Origin: Mucilaginibacter yixingensis
GTDB lineage: Bacteria; Bacteroidota; Bacteroidia; Sphingobacteriales; Sphingobacteriaceae
DNA length: 64,000 bases
Direction of reading: 5' to 3'
Assembly (NCBI RefSeq): GCF_041080815.1
Contig: NZ_CP160205.1
Coordinates: 310,001 to 374,000, forward strand
Made by a program: the position numbers and the translations under genes. How positions within the stretch are numbered: position 1 is the first letter of the stretch; the number at the start of each line of letters is the position of its first letter. Positions 24,970-34,085 of this stretch are shown one piece after another. The notes under the pieces are model-generated. The model had not been told where the DNA came from, made no database searches, and was given only the letters and a program-made list of their open reading frames with translations.

Positions 24970-26766
24970 TTATGATGCCAGCGGAAAACGAAGTTCAAAT
25001 TCCGAGCCTTTTTCTTTTTCAGACCGTACGCTAATATCGCCGTCCAGTCGCTTAATAATGGTGTTCACGTAGCTCAGGCCCAAACCAAAGCCTTTTACGT
25101 CGTGCAGGTTGCCGGTAGGTACACGGTAAAACTGTTCAAATATACGGGCCTGGTGCTCTCTGCTCATGCCTATGCCTTTATCGGCCACCACAATTACCAG
25201 CTGGCCCTTGGTGTTAAAGGTGTTAATGGTGATTTCAGGCGCGTTGCGACTGTATTTAATGGCGTTATCAATCAAGTTATAAATTACGTTGCTAAAGTGC
25301 AGTTCGTCAGCTTCAATCAGCGCGTCCATGGCATCGAGGTGCATGGTGGTTTGCGCGCCATATTTTTGCAATTTGAGCGACATACTGTCAACCACGGCGG
25401 TGATCATTTCGTTCACATCAACCGGTTTAATATCCAGCCTGAAGTCGTTTTTTTCTATGCGGGCGATGTTCAGCACGCGCTCAATATGGCTTCCAAGGCG
25501 TGCGTTTTCCTCATAAATTACGTTGGCCAGGCGGGCAATGCGGGTTTTGTCTGATGCAATGTCTTCATCCTTGAGCGCCTCGCTGGCTATCATAATGGTT
25601 GATACCGGAGTTTTAAACTCGTGGGTCATGTTGTTGATGAAGTCGGTCTTCATTTCAGAGATCTTCTTTTGCCTCAGGATAGAGAAGATAGTGAAACCGA
25701 AGCAGAAAATCAAGATCAGCAACAGCCCCCCGGAAGTAGCCATGCCAAAAGCCATATTGCTGAGGATAAGCGAGTTTTTCTCGGGGAACTTAATGCGCAG
25801 CATCCCCGGGTCATTAATTACATCTTTGGTAAAGATGGGTTTATGAAAATCGGCATTGATAAACTTTGGTTTAGTATTTGCCTCAACGTTTGACGCATTA
25901 GAGAAAATGAGCGAATCATTATTGGCATTAGTTACCTCATAACTAAACGGCAGGGTAATGCCCTTGTTCTGCAACTCAAAGCGCAGTAAAGAGTCAATCA
26001 GCATCGGGTCCAGACGGGTGCGCAGCGGCTCGTCCATTTTGCGGTACTCATCGGCAATATTGGCAAACATGCTCCGGCTGCTGCTGTTGCCTTCTTTCAT
26101 CGTTTGCAACGAGTCTTGCGCCAGTATTTTTTTGATATTACGCAGCTGACGTACTTTTTGGCGGTGCACTTGCTCTGCCTTCCAGAAAGGGTTCTCCTGA
26201 ATTACGTTCACTACCTGACGGCCCAGTTGCGCGTCTATGTAATCGTAGTGCAGGGTATCGTAGCGGTGTAATTTGTGCTGTTTCAGGGCATCGCCCGTAA
26301 GCGGAGTGATCTCAAACTCTGGCAGACGTTGCTGATGGGTGTAGCCATACTCATCGGTATAAGTTTCATAACGCCAGCGGATGCTGAAAGTTCCCTGTTG
26401 GTCAGGGTAGGCCAGCTCGGCGGAAAGGCGTTTGCTCTCGTTTTTCAAGCTATCGCGTACAAAACGCCGGCGACGGTTGCGCTGCGGGCTGTTATGCCCG
26501 GTGTCATTAACAAAGGTTACGGTACTGCGCAGCTCGGCGCTTTTAATGCGGGCTTGCGGCATGCGCGTACGGGCATTGATAAAGTTGATGGCATCTTGCT
26601 TGGCAACTTTAGATACCACGTTATCCAGCGCCTCATACACGGTGCTGTCAAACTGCCTTGACTGCAGCTGGTAAGTTTGCACCAGGAAATATAATTGCAT
26701 GGCCAATACCCCCAGCAGTGCGCTCCCCATCAGGCCAATAATTAGTGTGATGCTCCTTTTCTTCAT
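24970..26766 (-). CDS. Sensor histidine kinase
   Basis: 598 residues. A first membrane helix (about 7-29), a periplasmic sensor region of some 300 residues, and a second helix (about 340-362, FGMATSGGLLLILIFCFGFTIF) precede the kinase core. The H-box is MTHEFKTPVSTI with phospho-His near residue 382, the N-box NLIDNAIKYS, and the ATP lid ADKGIGMS ... GFGLGLSYV. No HAMP domain is evident. Paired with the response regulator 5 bases downstream (RprX/RprY-like). The stimulus is unknown; the sensor region has no recognisable PAS or CHASE fold. Confidence 0.94.
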   Translation of the reverse strand: MKKRSITLIIGLMGSALLGVLAMQLYFLVQTYQLQSRQFDSTVYEALDNVVSKVAKQDAINFINARTRMPQARIKSAELRSTVTFVNDTGHNSPQRNRRRRFVRDSLKNESKRLSAELAYPDQQGTFSIRWRYETYTDEYGYTHQQRLPEFEITPLTGDALKQHKLHRYDTLHYDYIDAQLGRQVVNVIQENPFWKAEQVHRQKVRQLRNIKKILAQDSLQTMKEGNSSSRSMFANIADEYRKMDEPLRTRLDPMLIDSLLRFELQNKGITLPFSYEVTNANNDSLIFSNASNVEANTKPKFINADFHKPIFTKDVINDPGMLRIKFPEKNSLILSNMAFGMATSGGLLLILIFCFGFTIFSILRQKKISEMKTDFINNMTHEFKTPVSTIMIASEALKDEDIASDKTRIARLANVIYEENARLGSHIERVLNIARIEKNDFRLDIKPVDVNEMITAVVDSMSLKLQKYGAQTTMHLDAMDALIEADELHFSNVIYNLIDNAIKYSRNAPEITINTFNTKGQLVIVVADKGIGMSREHQARIFEQFYRVPTGNLHDVKGFGLGLSYVNTIIKRLDGDISVRSEKEKGSEFELRFPLAS

Positions 26767-26779
26767 TTGTTAGTAAAAA

Positions 26780-26787
26780 CAAAAATA
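26780..26787 (-). promoter_or_regulatory. -7 box of the histidine kinase operon
   Basis: TATTTTTG on the minus strand, 13 bases before the ATG, so the leader would be only about 10 bases. Confidence 0.6.
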
Positions 26788-26874
26788 TTTTAAATATGCC
26801 CATAGTGTTGGGTCTTTAACACTTTTTAACAATTGCTAAGCCCCAATTTAACAAATTGGTGTTTAATGGTTTAT

Positions 26875-26882
26875 TAATTTTG
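26875..26882 (+). promoter_or_regulatory. -7 box of the gene at 26911
   Basis: TAATTTTG, with TTG at 26856-26858 giving a 16-base spacer, slightly short. Confidence 0.6.
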
Positions 26883-26910
26883 CAGCATTGAACCTTAATT
26901 TGTTTTGGTG

Positions 26911-27744
26911 ATGAAGAAGTTGATAACATTAAAGCCAGGCTTTGAGCTGATTTTTGCGCTGAGCATCATGGCCATTTTTGTGCTGCCTGCAGTGGTGTGC
27001 GGACAGGGTAAGTACAACAAAAAGATGAGCATTATTATCCAGAATGGTGATACCACGGTGAACGGCAAAAAGTTGAAAGACCTATCGCCCGAAGAACGTA
27101 AGGAAGCGCTGGGGGTATTTGATCAGGATAACAGCAGGCCGCATTGGCGTAGAAGCGGGCGCGACAACGCATTCGGCTTTAGAGGGGATAGTGCGCAGAA
27201 TTATCAGTTTAAAATAGACACAAATGGTACTATGTTGACTGATAGAAGCGGACGCCTGCCGGAGATGATGCGCCGCATGATGCCCGATATGCAGAACTTC
27301 GGGGCCCCGCGGTGGGAAATGCGTACGCCGGGCGGATCGGAGATGAATGATCGCAGATCACCTCGTCGCAACCGTCTGGATGTACAGGAGTTTAATTTTA
27401 GTAATACCGATAAGAACGGTGTTTATACCAGCATCAGCTTCCGCGTAGGCAGAGCCAACCCCGAAGACACCAAACGTATTGCCAAAACGGAGAAAAACGA
27501 TCTGGAATTAGATGATTTGACCCTTACACCCGAGTTTACGAGCGGCAAAACACTCCTGAATTTTAGTCTGACTGAAAAAGCCCCGGCAGAGGTGACATTC
27601 ACCAATGACGAAGGTAAACCCTTGTGGACTGCTAAAGCTAACAGCAGCTTTACCAAAAGCTTTATGATGCCAACAAACGGTTATTATTACCTGGTGGTAA
27701 AACAGGGTGGTAAAGTGGCGGTGAAACGGGTGGTGAAAGAGTAG
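26911..27744 (+). CDS. Secreted protein with a possible type IX sorting C-terminus
   Basis: 277 residues, divergent from the histidine kinase. An N-terminal hydrophobic segment (FELIFALSIMAIFVLPAVVCG) acts as signal peptide. The middle is rich in Arg, Asn, Met and Gly (RPHWRRSGRDNAFGFRGD; MRRMMPDMQNFGAPRWEMRTPGG) and probably disordered. The last 70 residues (TLLNFSLTEKAPAEVTFTND ... NGYYYLVVKQGGKVAVKRVVKE) have the layout of a type A T9SS sorting domain, including the final lysine-rich strand. With porV and gldJ close by, T9SS export is plausible, but the similarity is by eye. TTG and GTG starts just upstream are less likely than this ATG. Confidence 0.65.
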   Translation: MKKLITLKPGFELIFALSIMAIFVLPAVVCGQGKYNKKMSIIIQNGDTTVNGKKLKDLSPEERKEALGVFDQDNSRPHWRRSGRDNAFGFRGDSAQNYQFKIDTNGTMLTDRSGRLPEMMRRMMPDMQNFGAPRWEMRTPGGSEMNDRRSPRRNRLDVQEFNFSNTDKNGVYTSISFRVGRANPEDTKRIAKTEKNDLELDDLTLTPEFTSGKTLLNFSLTEKAPAEVTFTNDEGKPLWTAKANSSFTKSFMMPTNGYYYLVVKQGGKVAVKRVVKE

Positions 27745-27748
27745 TTTT

Positions 27749-27880
27749 GATTTAGGATTTCGAATGTTCGATTTCGGAGTTATGAATGGAAAAAACGTCT
27801 AGTCTGTACTAAAGAAGTAGACAGGCTTTTTACGTTATATAAATCCGAAATTGAACATTCGAAATCCGAAATCTGAAATC
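27749..27880. repeat. Inverted repeat, 'TTCGAATGTTCGATTTCGG' family
   Basis: GATTTAGGATTTCGAATGTT at the left pairs with AACATTCGAAATCC and GAAATC at the right; arms are about 30 bases with a few mismatches, separated by about 70 bases. It spans the gap between convergent genes. A half-copy occurs at 45234. Confidence 0.75.
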
Positions 27881-27884
27881 ATTC

Positions 27885-28367
27885 TCAATCCCGCTCAATC
27901 AGACAAACCGCATAAGCCACCACGCCTTCTTCACGGCCAATAAAGCCCATTTGTTCGTTGGTGGTAGCTTTGATAGAAATATCTTCCTCGCTGATGCCGG
28001 CGGCCTGGGCAATATGCACTTTCATGGCCGGTATGTGCGGGTTAATTTTAGGTGCTTCCAGGCAAATCATGGCGTCTATGTTGCCTATCTGCCAGTTTTT
28101 TTCTTTTAGCAGCTCAACTACGTGTTGCAGCAGAATCAGACTGCTGATACCGCGCCAGCGCTCGTCTTTGTTGCTGAAGTGATAGCCAATGTCGCGCAGG
28201 TTAGCGGCGCCCAGCAGGGCATCGCAAATGGCGTGCAATAAAACATCGGCGTCTGAGTGGCCATAGGCGCCGGAGGTATGCTCCAGCTTTACGCCACCCA
28301 TAATAAAGGGATGCCCATCTTTCAGTTGATGAACATCAAATCCAAATCCTACTCTGATCTTTGACAT
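27885..28367 (-). CDS. ispF: 2-C-methyl-D-erythritol 2,4-cyclodiphosphate synthase
   Basis: 160 residues, normal for IspF. It cyclises CDP-ME 2-phosphate in the MEP isoprenoid pathway. Metal ligands are in GFDVHQL (Asp10, His12) and the signature GHSDADVLLHAICDALLGAA follows; ATTNEQMGFIGREEGV closes the active site. The sequence RDIGYHFSNKD replaces the more usual GDIGxHFPDTD but keeps the shape. Its ATG overlaps the porV stop by one base, so isoprenoid synthesis and a secretion-channel gene share a transcript. Confidence 0.97.
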   Translation of the reverse strand: MSKIRVGFGFDVHQLKDGHPFIMGGVKLEHTSGAYGHSDADVLLHAICDALLGAANLRDIGYHFSNKDERWRGISSLILLQHVVELLKEKNWQIGNIDAMICLEAPKINPHIPAMKVHIAQAAGISEEDISIKATTNEQMGFIGREEGVVAYAVCLIERD

Positions 28368-29560
28368 TATTTTTTCTTAACGCTGCCAAAGTTAGCGGTA
28401 AGTGTGAAACGCAGCGTATTTGCCAGCGGACTTTTTTGCTGGCTGGCCAACAGGTATGACAAATCAATGCCATAAATATCGTAACGGAAGCCGGCCCCCA
28501 TGGTCAGATATTGACGGTCGCCCTTATTGGGATTTTCATAAAAATAGCCGGCACGCAGCGCAAACTGTTTGTTATACATGTACTCAACACCCGGCGAGAA
28601 GCTGACCTCTTGTAACTCCTCATGGAAACCGCCCGGCGCATCGCTAAATGATTGGAAGATACCGGCCGGAACCGATACATCATCATTTTTACCAGCGATG
28701 ATATTGCCCTGTGCGTCTCGGGTAGGAGGAGTAGGTACCAGTAATTTATTGATATCGAAGGTTAATGTAAACTCGTTATAAGCATCAAAATACCAAGTGT
28801 TTGCTGCGCCAATTTTTAGGTTGGTTGGCAAAAAGTAGGTAACGCCGCCATTAGCATAGCTAATTTTGGTGCCGATGTTAGAGATGTCAACACCGAAGGC
28901 AAACAAGGCATCCGTGCCAAACTGTTGGGTAGGGTTGCGGTAATACGCAGATATATCGGCTGCAAGTGCATTGGCTGCCTTGGTTTGCTGGCCGCCCACA
29001 AAGGCGCCGTTTGACAGGTTGGAGTGAATATACCGGCCGGTTAAACCCAATGAAAAATCAGGCCCGAATTTGCGCGATAGCGATACATCTAACGAGAACT
29101 CATTAGGGCGATAAGTGCCCAGGGTGTTCTGGTTGCCATCAACCAGGTCAATCTGTCCCAAATTAAAATAACGTAATGAGGCGCCGATGGTGTTTCGGTC
29201 GTCTAATTTATGGGCATAGCTCAGGTAAGCCAAACTTACGTCTGGTACCAGCTGACGCAGCCACGGGCTGTATGATAATGACAGTGCATTTGCGGTACTG
29301 TCCATAAAAGTAAGCTTAGCCGGATTCCAGTAATTGGCGTTTACATCAGGCGAGAGCGCCACACCGGCATCGCCCATAGCACCTGAACGTGAATCTGGAG
29401 AAATAGTAAGAAAGGGTACGCCCGTAATTACCGCGTTTGATGAGGCTGAGCCATTGGTATTGGTACCGCCTGGACCAATAACCTGAGCCTTCGCCGTTAC
29501 CGAAAATAGGAGCGAAAAAAGTGCAATAGGTATTAATTTAGGGGAGGTAAGCTTCATCAT
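28367..29560 (-). CDS. porV: Type IX secretion outer-membrane protein PorV (LptO)
   Basis: 397 residues with a signal peptide (LIPIALFSLLFSVTAKA). The FadL-like barrel begins with the PorV pattern TGVPFLTISPDSRSGAMGDAGVALSPDVNANYWNPAKLTF, followed by SLSYSPWLRQLVPDVSLAYLSYAHKL, and ends with RFTLTANFGSVKKK. In characterised T9SS, PorV receives substrates from the SprA translocon and delivers them to the PorU sortase. Start set at the ATG 29560; 29557 is equally possible and a TTG at 29563 unlikely. porU, which neighbours porV in Flavobacterium, is not here. Divergent from gldJ. Confidence 0.92.
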   Translation of the reverse strand: MMKLTSPKLIPIALFSLLFSVTAKAQVIGPGGTNTNGSASSNAVITGVPFLTISPDSRSGAMGDAGVALSPDVNANYWNPAKLTFMDSTANALSLSYSPWLRQLVPDVSLAYLSYAHKLDDRNTIGASLRYFNLGQIDLVDGNQNTLGTYRPNEFSLDVSLSRKFGPDFSLGLTGRYIHSNLSNGAFVGGQQTKAANALAADISAYYRNPTQQFGTDALFAFGVDISNIGTKISYANGGVTYFLPTNLKIGAANTWYFDAYNEFTLTFDINKLLVPTPPTRDAQGNIIAGKNDDVSVPAGIFQSFSDAPGGFHEELQEVSFSPGVEYMYNKQFALRAGYFYENPNKGDRQYLTMGAGFRYDIYGIDLSYLLASQQKSPLANTLRFTLTANFGSVKKK

Positions 29561-29638
29561 CAAAAGCGTTGTGTTTGTTTAAGTTTTGGCGTTATGAAAG
29601 TAAATAAACGCATAAATATTTAATAAGTTACAATAGAC

Positions 29639-29646
29639 CAAATTTA
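29639..29646 (-). promoter_or_regulatory. -7 box candidate of porV-ispF
   Basis: TAAATTTG on the minus strand, about 75 bases before the start. No clear -33 partner. Confidence 0.45.
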
Positions 29647-29770
29647 TTCAATTAATCATAACCAAATTTGCTTTATTTCGTTAAAGTTGAATTGTTAGAT
29701 ATTTTGAAAATTATATCAGTATATTGTGTGGGTGTTATCACACAATTTTTAATTAGATTTACGCTCTGAA

Positions 29771-29778
29771 TAATTTTG
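29771..29778 (+). promoter_or_regulatory. -7 box abutting gldJ start (leaderless type)
   Basis: TAATTTTG, then ATGC, then the gldJ ATG at 29783. Confidence 0.65.
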
Positions 29779-29782
29779 ATGC

Positions 29783-31438
29783 ATGAAAATTACGTTTAGC
29801 AGGTGTGCATTTGTGCTGTTGGGCTCGGGTTTATTACTGGGCGCGTGCTCTCAAAAGCCGCAGTCTGAAAAGACCGGCATGGAATATAACAATAAGTATA
29901 ACGGCGGGTTTCAATACTTCAAAAACACGCATCCGGCACCCGGCCCAGGTCTGGTACCTATTGAGGGTGGTACTTTTGTGTTGGGTGGAAGTGCCGGCGA
30001 GGATGTAAACTACGAATACAATAACATTCGCAAACGCAAATCCATCTCTACTTTTTATATGGATGAAACCGAGGTATCAAACCGTAACTGGTGCGAATAC
30101 CTTTACTGGCTGCAAATCAACTTCCCGCAAGATCGTGAGTTGTATTATAATGCCGTGCCGGATACACTGGTTTGGAGACGTCCGCTCTCTTACAATGAGC
30201 CTTATGTAGAAAATTATCTGCGCCACGCAGCATTTCAGGATTACCCGGTTGTAGGTGTGAGCTGGAAACAGGCACAAGATTATTGCGACTGGCGTACCCA
30301 GCGCATGAACGAGAATATTCTGCGCCAGCAAGGTCGTTTGGTGGGTTGGAAGGATATGGCTAAAGATTCTACCAAAGGCAAAAGTGATCCTTTCAATACC
30401 GATATGTACCTGAATGGCCAGTACAAAGGTGCCGGTAAAGACGGTAAGCACATGATAGTTGACCTTAACCCGCTGGCTAAAAAAGACAGCTCGGGTAAAA
30501 CACCTCATCGTGCTGTGCGCCTGGAAGATGGTATTATCCGCGCTGGCTATCGTTTGCCAACGGAGGCCGAGTGGGAGTATGCTGCCTTAGGCCTGGCTGG
30601 CAATACCCAGTTTGAAAACATTGAAGAAGGTAAAGTTTATCCATGGAACGGCATGGGCGTACGCTCGCCAAAAGCAAAAACCCGTGGTTTAATATTAGCT
30701 AACTTTAAGCGTGGTGGCGGCGACAACGCCGGTGTTGGTGGTTACCTGAATGATAAGGCCGACATTACCGCTCCGGTACGTTCATACGCGCCAAACGATT
30801 TTGGTTTGTATAACATGGCTGGCAACGTGAACGAGTGGGTGCAGGATACTTATCGCCAAACCTCATTTGAAGAATCTGATGATTTTAACCCTTTCCGTGG
30901 CAACGAGTTTACTGATAAACAATACTCAGATCCCGTAAAAGGTATCTATGCAAAAGATAAATATGGCCGCCCGGTAAAAGCACCGGCTAAAGCCTACAAG
31001 AAAATGACCTGGGCCGAGATGGTTGCGCAGCAAAACGGAGGTCAACCGGTTGCGGCTCAAACCCAGCAGGCAAACGGCGCCAAAGCTGCTCCTGCAGCTG
31101 CAGGTAGCACGCCACAAGCTTTGGCTACTGCAAAAAGCCCGCTTGTTGGCAAACCTTACAACCCGGATGCCCGCGGCATGAATGATACCGTTAATACCAC
31201 TTTGTATGGTGTTACCACTCTGGTGAATGATCATTCTAAAGTTTACAAAGGCGGTTCATGGAACGATAGGATCTACTGGTTAAACCCAGCCTCACGCCGC
31301 TTTATGGATGAGGAGGAATCAAGCGCCGAGATCGGTTTCCGCTGCGCGATGAGCAATGTAGGTGGGCCTGAGATCAACCCACAAGGCAAGCCAGAGTTTA
31401 GCGTGAAAAAAGCTAAGCGCTTTAACCCTAAAAACTAA
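29783..31438 (+). CDS. gldJ: Gliding motility / T9SS lipoprotein GldJ
   Basis: 551 residues. The lipoprotein signal ends LLLGAC. The formylglycine-generating-enzyme-like (SUMF1) fold spans most of the rest: VPIEGGTFVLGGSAGEDV, STFYMDETEVSNRNWCEYLYWL, YPVVGVSWKQAQDYCDWR, GYRLPTEAEWEYAALG, GLYNMAGNVNEWVQDTY, YKGGSWNDRIYW, EIGFRCAMSN. It is longer than FGE enzymes and matches GldJ, which is needed for gliding and for stability of T9SS parts; not expected to be an enzyme. An Ala/Gln-rich insert lies near 415-445. Divergent from porV. Confidence 0.93.
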   Translation: MKITFSRCAFVLLGSGLLLGACSQKPQSEKTGMEYNNKYNGGFQYFKNTHPAPGPGLVPIEGGTFVLGGSAGEDVNYEYNNIRKRKSISTFYMDETEVSNRNWCEYLYWLQINFPQDRELYYNAVPDTLVWRRPLSYNEPYVENYLRHAAFQDYPVVGVSWKQAQDYCDWRTQRMNENILRQQGRLVGWKDMAKDSTKGKSDPFNTDMYLNGQYKGAGKDGKHMIVDLNPLAKKDSSGKTPHRAVRLEDGIIRAGYRLPTEAEWEYAALGLAGNTQFENIEEGKVYPWNGMGVRSPKAKTRGLILANFKRGGGDNAGVGGYLNDKADITAPVRSYAPNDFGLYNMAGNVNEWVQDTYRQTSFEESDDFNPFRGNEFTDKQYSDPVKGIYAKDKYGRPVKAPAKAYKKMTWAEMVAQQNGGQPVAAQTQQANGAKAAPAAAGSTPQALATAKSPLVGKPYNPDARGMNDTVNTTLYGVTTLVNDHSKVYKGGSWNDRIYWLNPASRRFMDEEESSAEIGFRCAMSNVGGPEINPQGKPEFSVKKAKRFNPKN

Positions 31439-31456
31439 TTGTTTGACAAACATATT

Positions 31457-31484
31457 AAAGCCCCGCAACAGCGGGGCTTTTTTG
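31457..31484 (+). terminator. Terminator after gldJ
   Basis: AAAGCCCCGC and GCGGGGCTTT around AACA, followed by T. Confidence 0.9.
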
Positions 31485-31578
31485 TTTTTATAGGCCTAAC
31501 AATTTCATTATGCTTAATTGAAAAACATTCTATCGCATTTTAAGATTAATACCTATATTGGCCCCATTATTTTTTGAT

Positions 31579-32007
31579 ATGAAAAACCTCATTTCCACCA
31601 CATTTTACGGTTATTTTAACTACGTAATCGCTTTGGTTACGCTGTCATCACCATGGTTGTTTAAATTCTGGCCTGTTGGCGGCGCTTCTTTGTTCTTGCC
31701 TATGGCTTTCGGCTGGTTCCAGCTGATTATGGCTATCTTCAGTGTTAACAAAGCAGGTTTCATGAAAGTGTTCCCTAACCAGATGCACCACTTGCTGGAT
31801 GTGTTTTGCGGTTTTTGGCTGCTGGTTGCGCCATTCTTCTACGGTTTCTGCGATCGCGTAATGTGGCCGCACGTTATCCTGGGTGCTATCTTCCTTATCT
31901 TAGGTATCTGCACTAAAAACTCACCATTTACTAACAGAGCAACAGAAATGCTGCCTGAGGCTGGCATTCAGTCTTTAGACGCGCACGAAGGCCGCATCAT
32001 GCACTAA
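31579..32007 (+). CDS. Small four-helix membrane protein, SPW-repeat-like
   Basis: 142 residues with four predicted membrane helices. Two halves look related: ALVTLSSPWLFKFW and FCGFWLLVAPFFYGF, each followed by a second helix, as in the SPW-repeat family named after the Ser-Pro-Trp motif seen here once. The soluble C-terminus is NRATEMLPEAGIQSLDAHEG. The ATG at 31579 is used because the upstream extension to 31558 would start in the promoter region. It lies between gldJ and a helicase with terminators on both sides, so it is monocistronic. Function unknown. Confidence 0.7.
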   Translation: MKNLISTTFYGYFNYVIALVTLSSPWLFKFWPVGGASLFLPMAFGWFQLIMAIFSVNKAGFMKVFPNQMHHLLDVFCGFWLLVAPFFYGFCDRVMWPHVILGAIFLILGICTKNSPFTNRATEMLPEAGIQSLDAHEGRIMH

Positions 32008-32036
32008 GATATAAAGTCCGGTCAACGCCGGTTTTA

Positions 32037-32070
32037 AAAGCCCATGCTGATTTCAGTATGGGCTTTTTTT
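32037..32070 (+). terminator. Terminator after the membrane protein gene
   Basis: AAAAGCCCATGCTGA pairs with TCAGTATGGGCTTTT (one G-U pair) around TT, with a T run. Confidence 0.85.
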
Positions 32071-32072
32071 AT

Positions 32073-32160
32073 GAACCAGGATTAACGGATTGATAGGATA
32101 CTCAAGATTCCTTTTAACGTATTATCCTGAAAGTTTTATCAATTCGTTAAATCTCGGTTC
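32073..32160. repeat. Inverted repeat, 'AACC(A/G)GGATT...' family
   Basis: GAACCAGGATTAACGGATTG at the left pairs imperfectly with CAATTCGTTAAATCTCGGTTC at the right, and ATAGGATA with TTATCCTG inside. It is a full inverted copy of the half-elements at 8230 and 13631. Confidence 0.7.
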
Positions 32161-32187
32161 TCTATTTGAATACTGATAAATAAGCCG

Positions 32188-32195
32188 TACCTTTG
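32188..32195 (+). promoter_or_regulatory. -7 box of the DEAD-box helicase gene
   Basis: TACCTTTG followed by CGCC, 41 bases before the ATG. TTTG at 32165-32168 gives a 19-base spacer. Confidence 0.7.
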
Positions 32196-32236
32196 CGCCC
32201 GATTTGGCGATGTTGCCGAATTCGTTATTTTAATTC

Positions 32237-34084
32237 ATGAACCCATTTAGTCAACTGGGAATCCGTCATGATATTGTTAATGCCATTACTGCGTTAGGTT
32301 TTGAAAACCCTACGCCCATCCAAGAACAAGCCATTCCGGTTTTGTTAACAGGCAGCAACGATTTTGTCGGATTAGCCCAAACAGGAACCGGCAAAACAGC
32401 TTCATTCGGGCTGCCCTTATTAGAATTGCTTGATTTTGAACAGAATCATCCGCAGGCACTTGTGTTGTGCCCTACGCGTGAGCTGTGTTTGCAAATTGCC
32501 AACGATCTTAAAAACTACGCCAAAAATATACCTGGCGTACACATTGTAGCCGTTTACGGTGGTGCCAGCATTTCAGACCAGCTGCGCCAGATAAAACGCG
32601 GTGTACAGATTGTTGTGGCCACACCAGGCCGTATGCTCGATATTATTGGTCGCGATGCGATTGATTTTTCGGGTGTACAATATGTAGTATTGGATGAAGC
32701 CGATGAAATGCTCAATATGGGCTTTCAGGAAGATATAGACAATATCCTGTCTACCACGCCAGAAGATAAAAAAACCTGGCTGTTTAGCGCTACCATGCCT
32801 GCCGAGGTACGCCGTATAGCCAAACGCTATATGGATAATCCTTTTGAGCTTACCATGGGCGAAAAAAACACTGGCAACCAGAACATCGAGCACGAGTACT
32901 ATGTAGTGCGTGCCCGCGATAAGTATGCTGCCTTTAAACGTATTGTAGATTTCAACCCCGAAATTTTCGGTATTGTTTTCTGTCGTACAAAAATTGAAAC
33001 GCAAGAGATTGCTGAGGCGCTGATCAAAGACGGCTACAATGCCGATTCATTGCACGGCGACCTTTCACAGCAGCAGCGCGACAAGGTAATGAAACGTTAC
33101 CGCGAGCGCAGCCTGCAACTGTTGATTGCAACCGACGTAGCTGCCCGTGGTATTGATGTAAACAACGTTACCCACGTAATAAACTACTCGTTGCCTGATG
33201 AGATTGAGAACTACACCCACCGTAGCGGTCGTACTGCACGTGCGGGCAAAACAGGTGTATCTATCGCCATCATCAACTCAAAAGAGTTAGGTAAAATTCG
33301 CCAGATTGAACGCGTTATCGGTAAGAAATTTATTCCGGCCGAAATACCAACAGGTTTTGACGTTTGCGAGAAACAGCTGTTTGGTATGATCCATAAAGTG
33401 CATAACGTTGAAGTAAACGAACCACAAATTGAGCCATACATTACCCGTATTATGGATGAGTTTGTTGATATGGACAAAGAAGAGATTATCAAACGCTTTG
33501 CATCTATAGAGTTTAACCGTTTCCTGGATTATTATGAAAACGCACCAGATCTGAACGCTCCGGCAGATGATCGCGTTGGCAGAGAAAGAGGAGAAAAAGG
33601 TGGCGACAAATATGCGCGCACCGGTCAGCGTGGTGATTTTACCCGTTTGTTCATTAACCTGGGTTCGGTAGACGGCTTTAGCCGCGGCGACCTGTTGGGT
33701 TATATCTGCAACAGCTCTCGCATCAGCGGACGCATTGTAGGTAAGATTGATGTAAAAGGTGTTTACTCATTCTTCGAAGTGCCACATGCCGAAGTTGATA
33801 ACGTTCAGAATGGCTTTAAAGGGGTAGATTTCCACGGCCGTGATGTACGTATTGAAGTTGCAGGCGAAGGCGTAAGCGAGAGCCGTGACCGTGGTAATGG
33901 TGGTGGCGGTCAGCGTCGTGATCGCGGCGATCGTAATGATCGTGGCAGCTACGGCGGCGGTAACCGCAGAGACCGTGATAACAACGGCGGCGGCAACAGA
34001 AATGGAAACAGTGGCGGTGGTTTCCGCGATTTCTCTGGCAAACGCCGTGAAGATCGTGGTGGCGAGCGCAAGAAACGTTACTAA
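32237..34084 (+). CDS. deaD: DEAD-box RNA helicase (DeaD/CsdA type)
   Basis: 615 residues. All DEAD motifs are present: AQTGTGKTASFG, PTRELCLQI, TPGRMLD, DEADEMLNMGF, SATMP, HGDLSQQQRD, ATDVAARGIDV, HRSGRTARAGKTG. A DbpA/CsdA-type RNA-binding domain follows at about 465-545 (LFINLGSVDGFSRGDLLGYIC ... FEVPHAEVDNVQNGFKG), then an Arg/Gly/Asp-rich tail of about 65 residues. Likely role: RNA unwinding in ribosome assembly and cold adaptation. A repeat-type hairpin and a second terminator follow the stop. Symbol by homology to the long DEAD helicases. Confidence 0.93.
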   Translation: MNPFSQLGIRHDIVNAITALGFENPTPIQEQAIPVLLTGSNDFVGLAQTGTGKTASFGLPLLELLDFEQNHPQALVLCPTRELCLQIANDLKNYAKNIPGVHIVAVYGGASISDQLRQIKRGVQIVVATPGRMLDIIGRDAIDFSGVQYVVLDEADEMLNMGFQEDIDNILSTTPEDKKTWLFSATMPAEVRRIAKRYMDNPFELTMGEKNTGNQNIEHEYYVVRARDKYAAFKRIVDFNPEIFGIVFCRTKIETQEIAEALIKDGYNADSLHGDLSQQQRDKVMKRYRERSLQLLIATDVAARGIDVNNVTHVINYSLPDEIENYTHRSGRTARAGKTGVSIAIINSKELGKIRQIERVIGKKFIPAEIPTGFDVCEKQLFGMIHKVHNVEVNEPQIEPYITRIMDEFVDMDKEEIIKRFASIEFNRFLDYYENAPDLNAPADDRVGRERGEKGGDKYARTGQRGDFTRLFINLGSVDGFSRGDLLGYICNSSRISGRIVGKIDVKGVYSFFEVPHAEVDNVQNGFKGVDFHGRDVRIEVAGEGVSESRDRGNGGGGQRRDRGDRNDRGSYGGGNRRDRDNNGGGNRNGNSGGGFRDFSGKRREDRGGERKKRY

Positions 34085-34085
34085 A

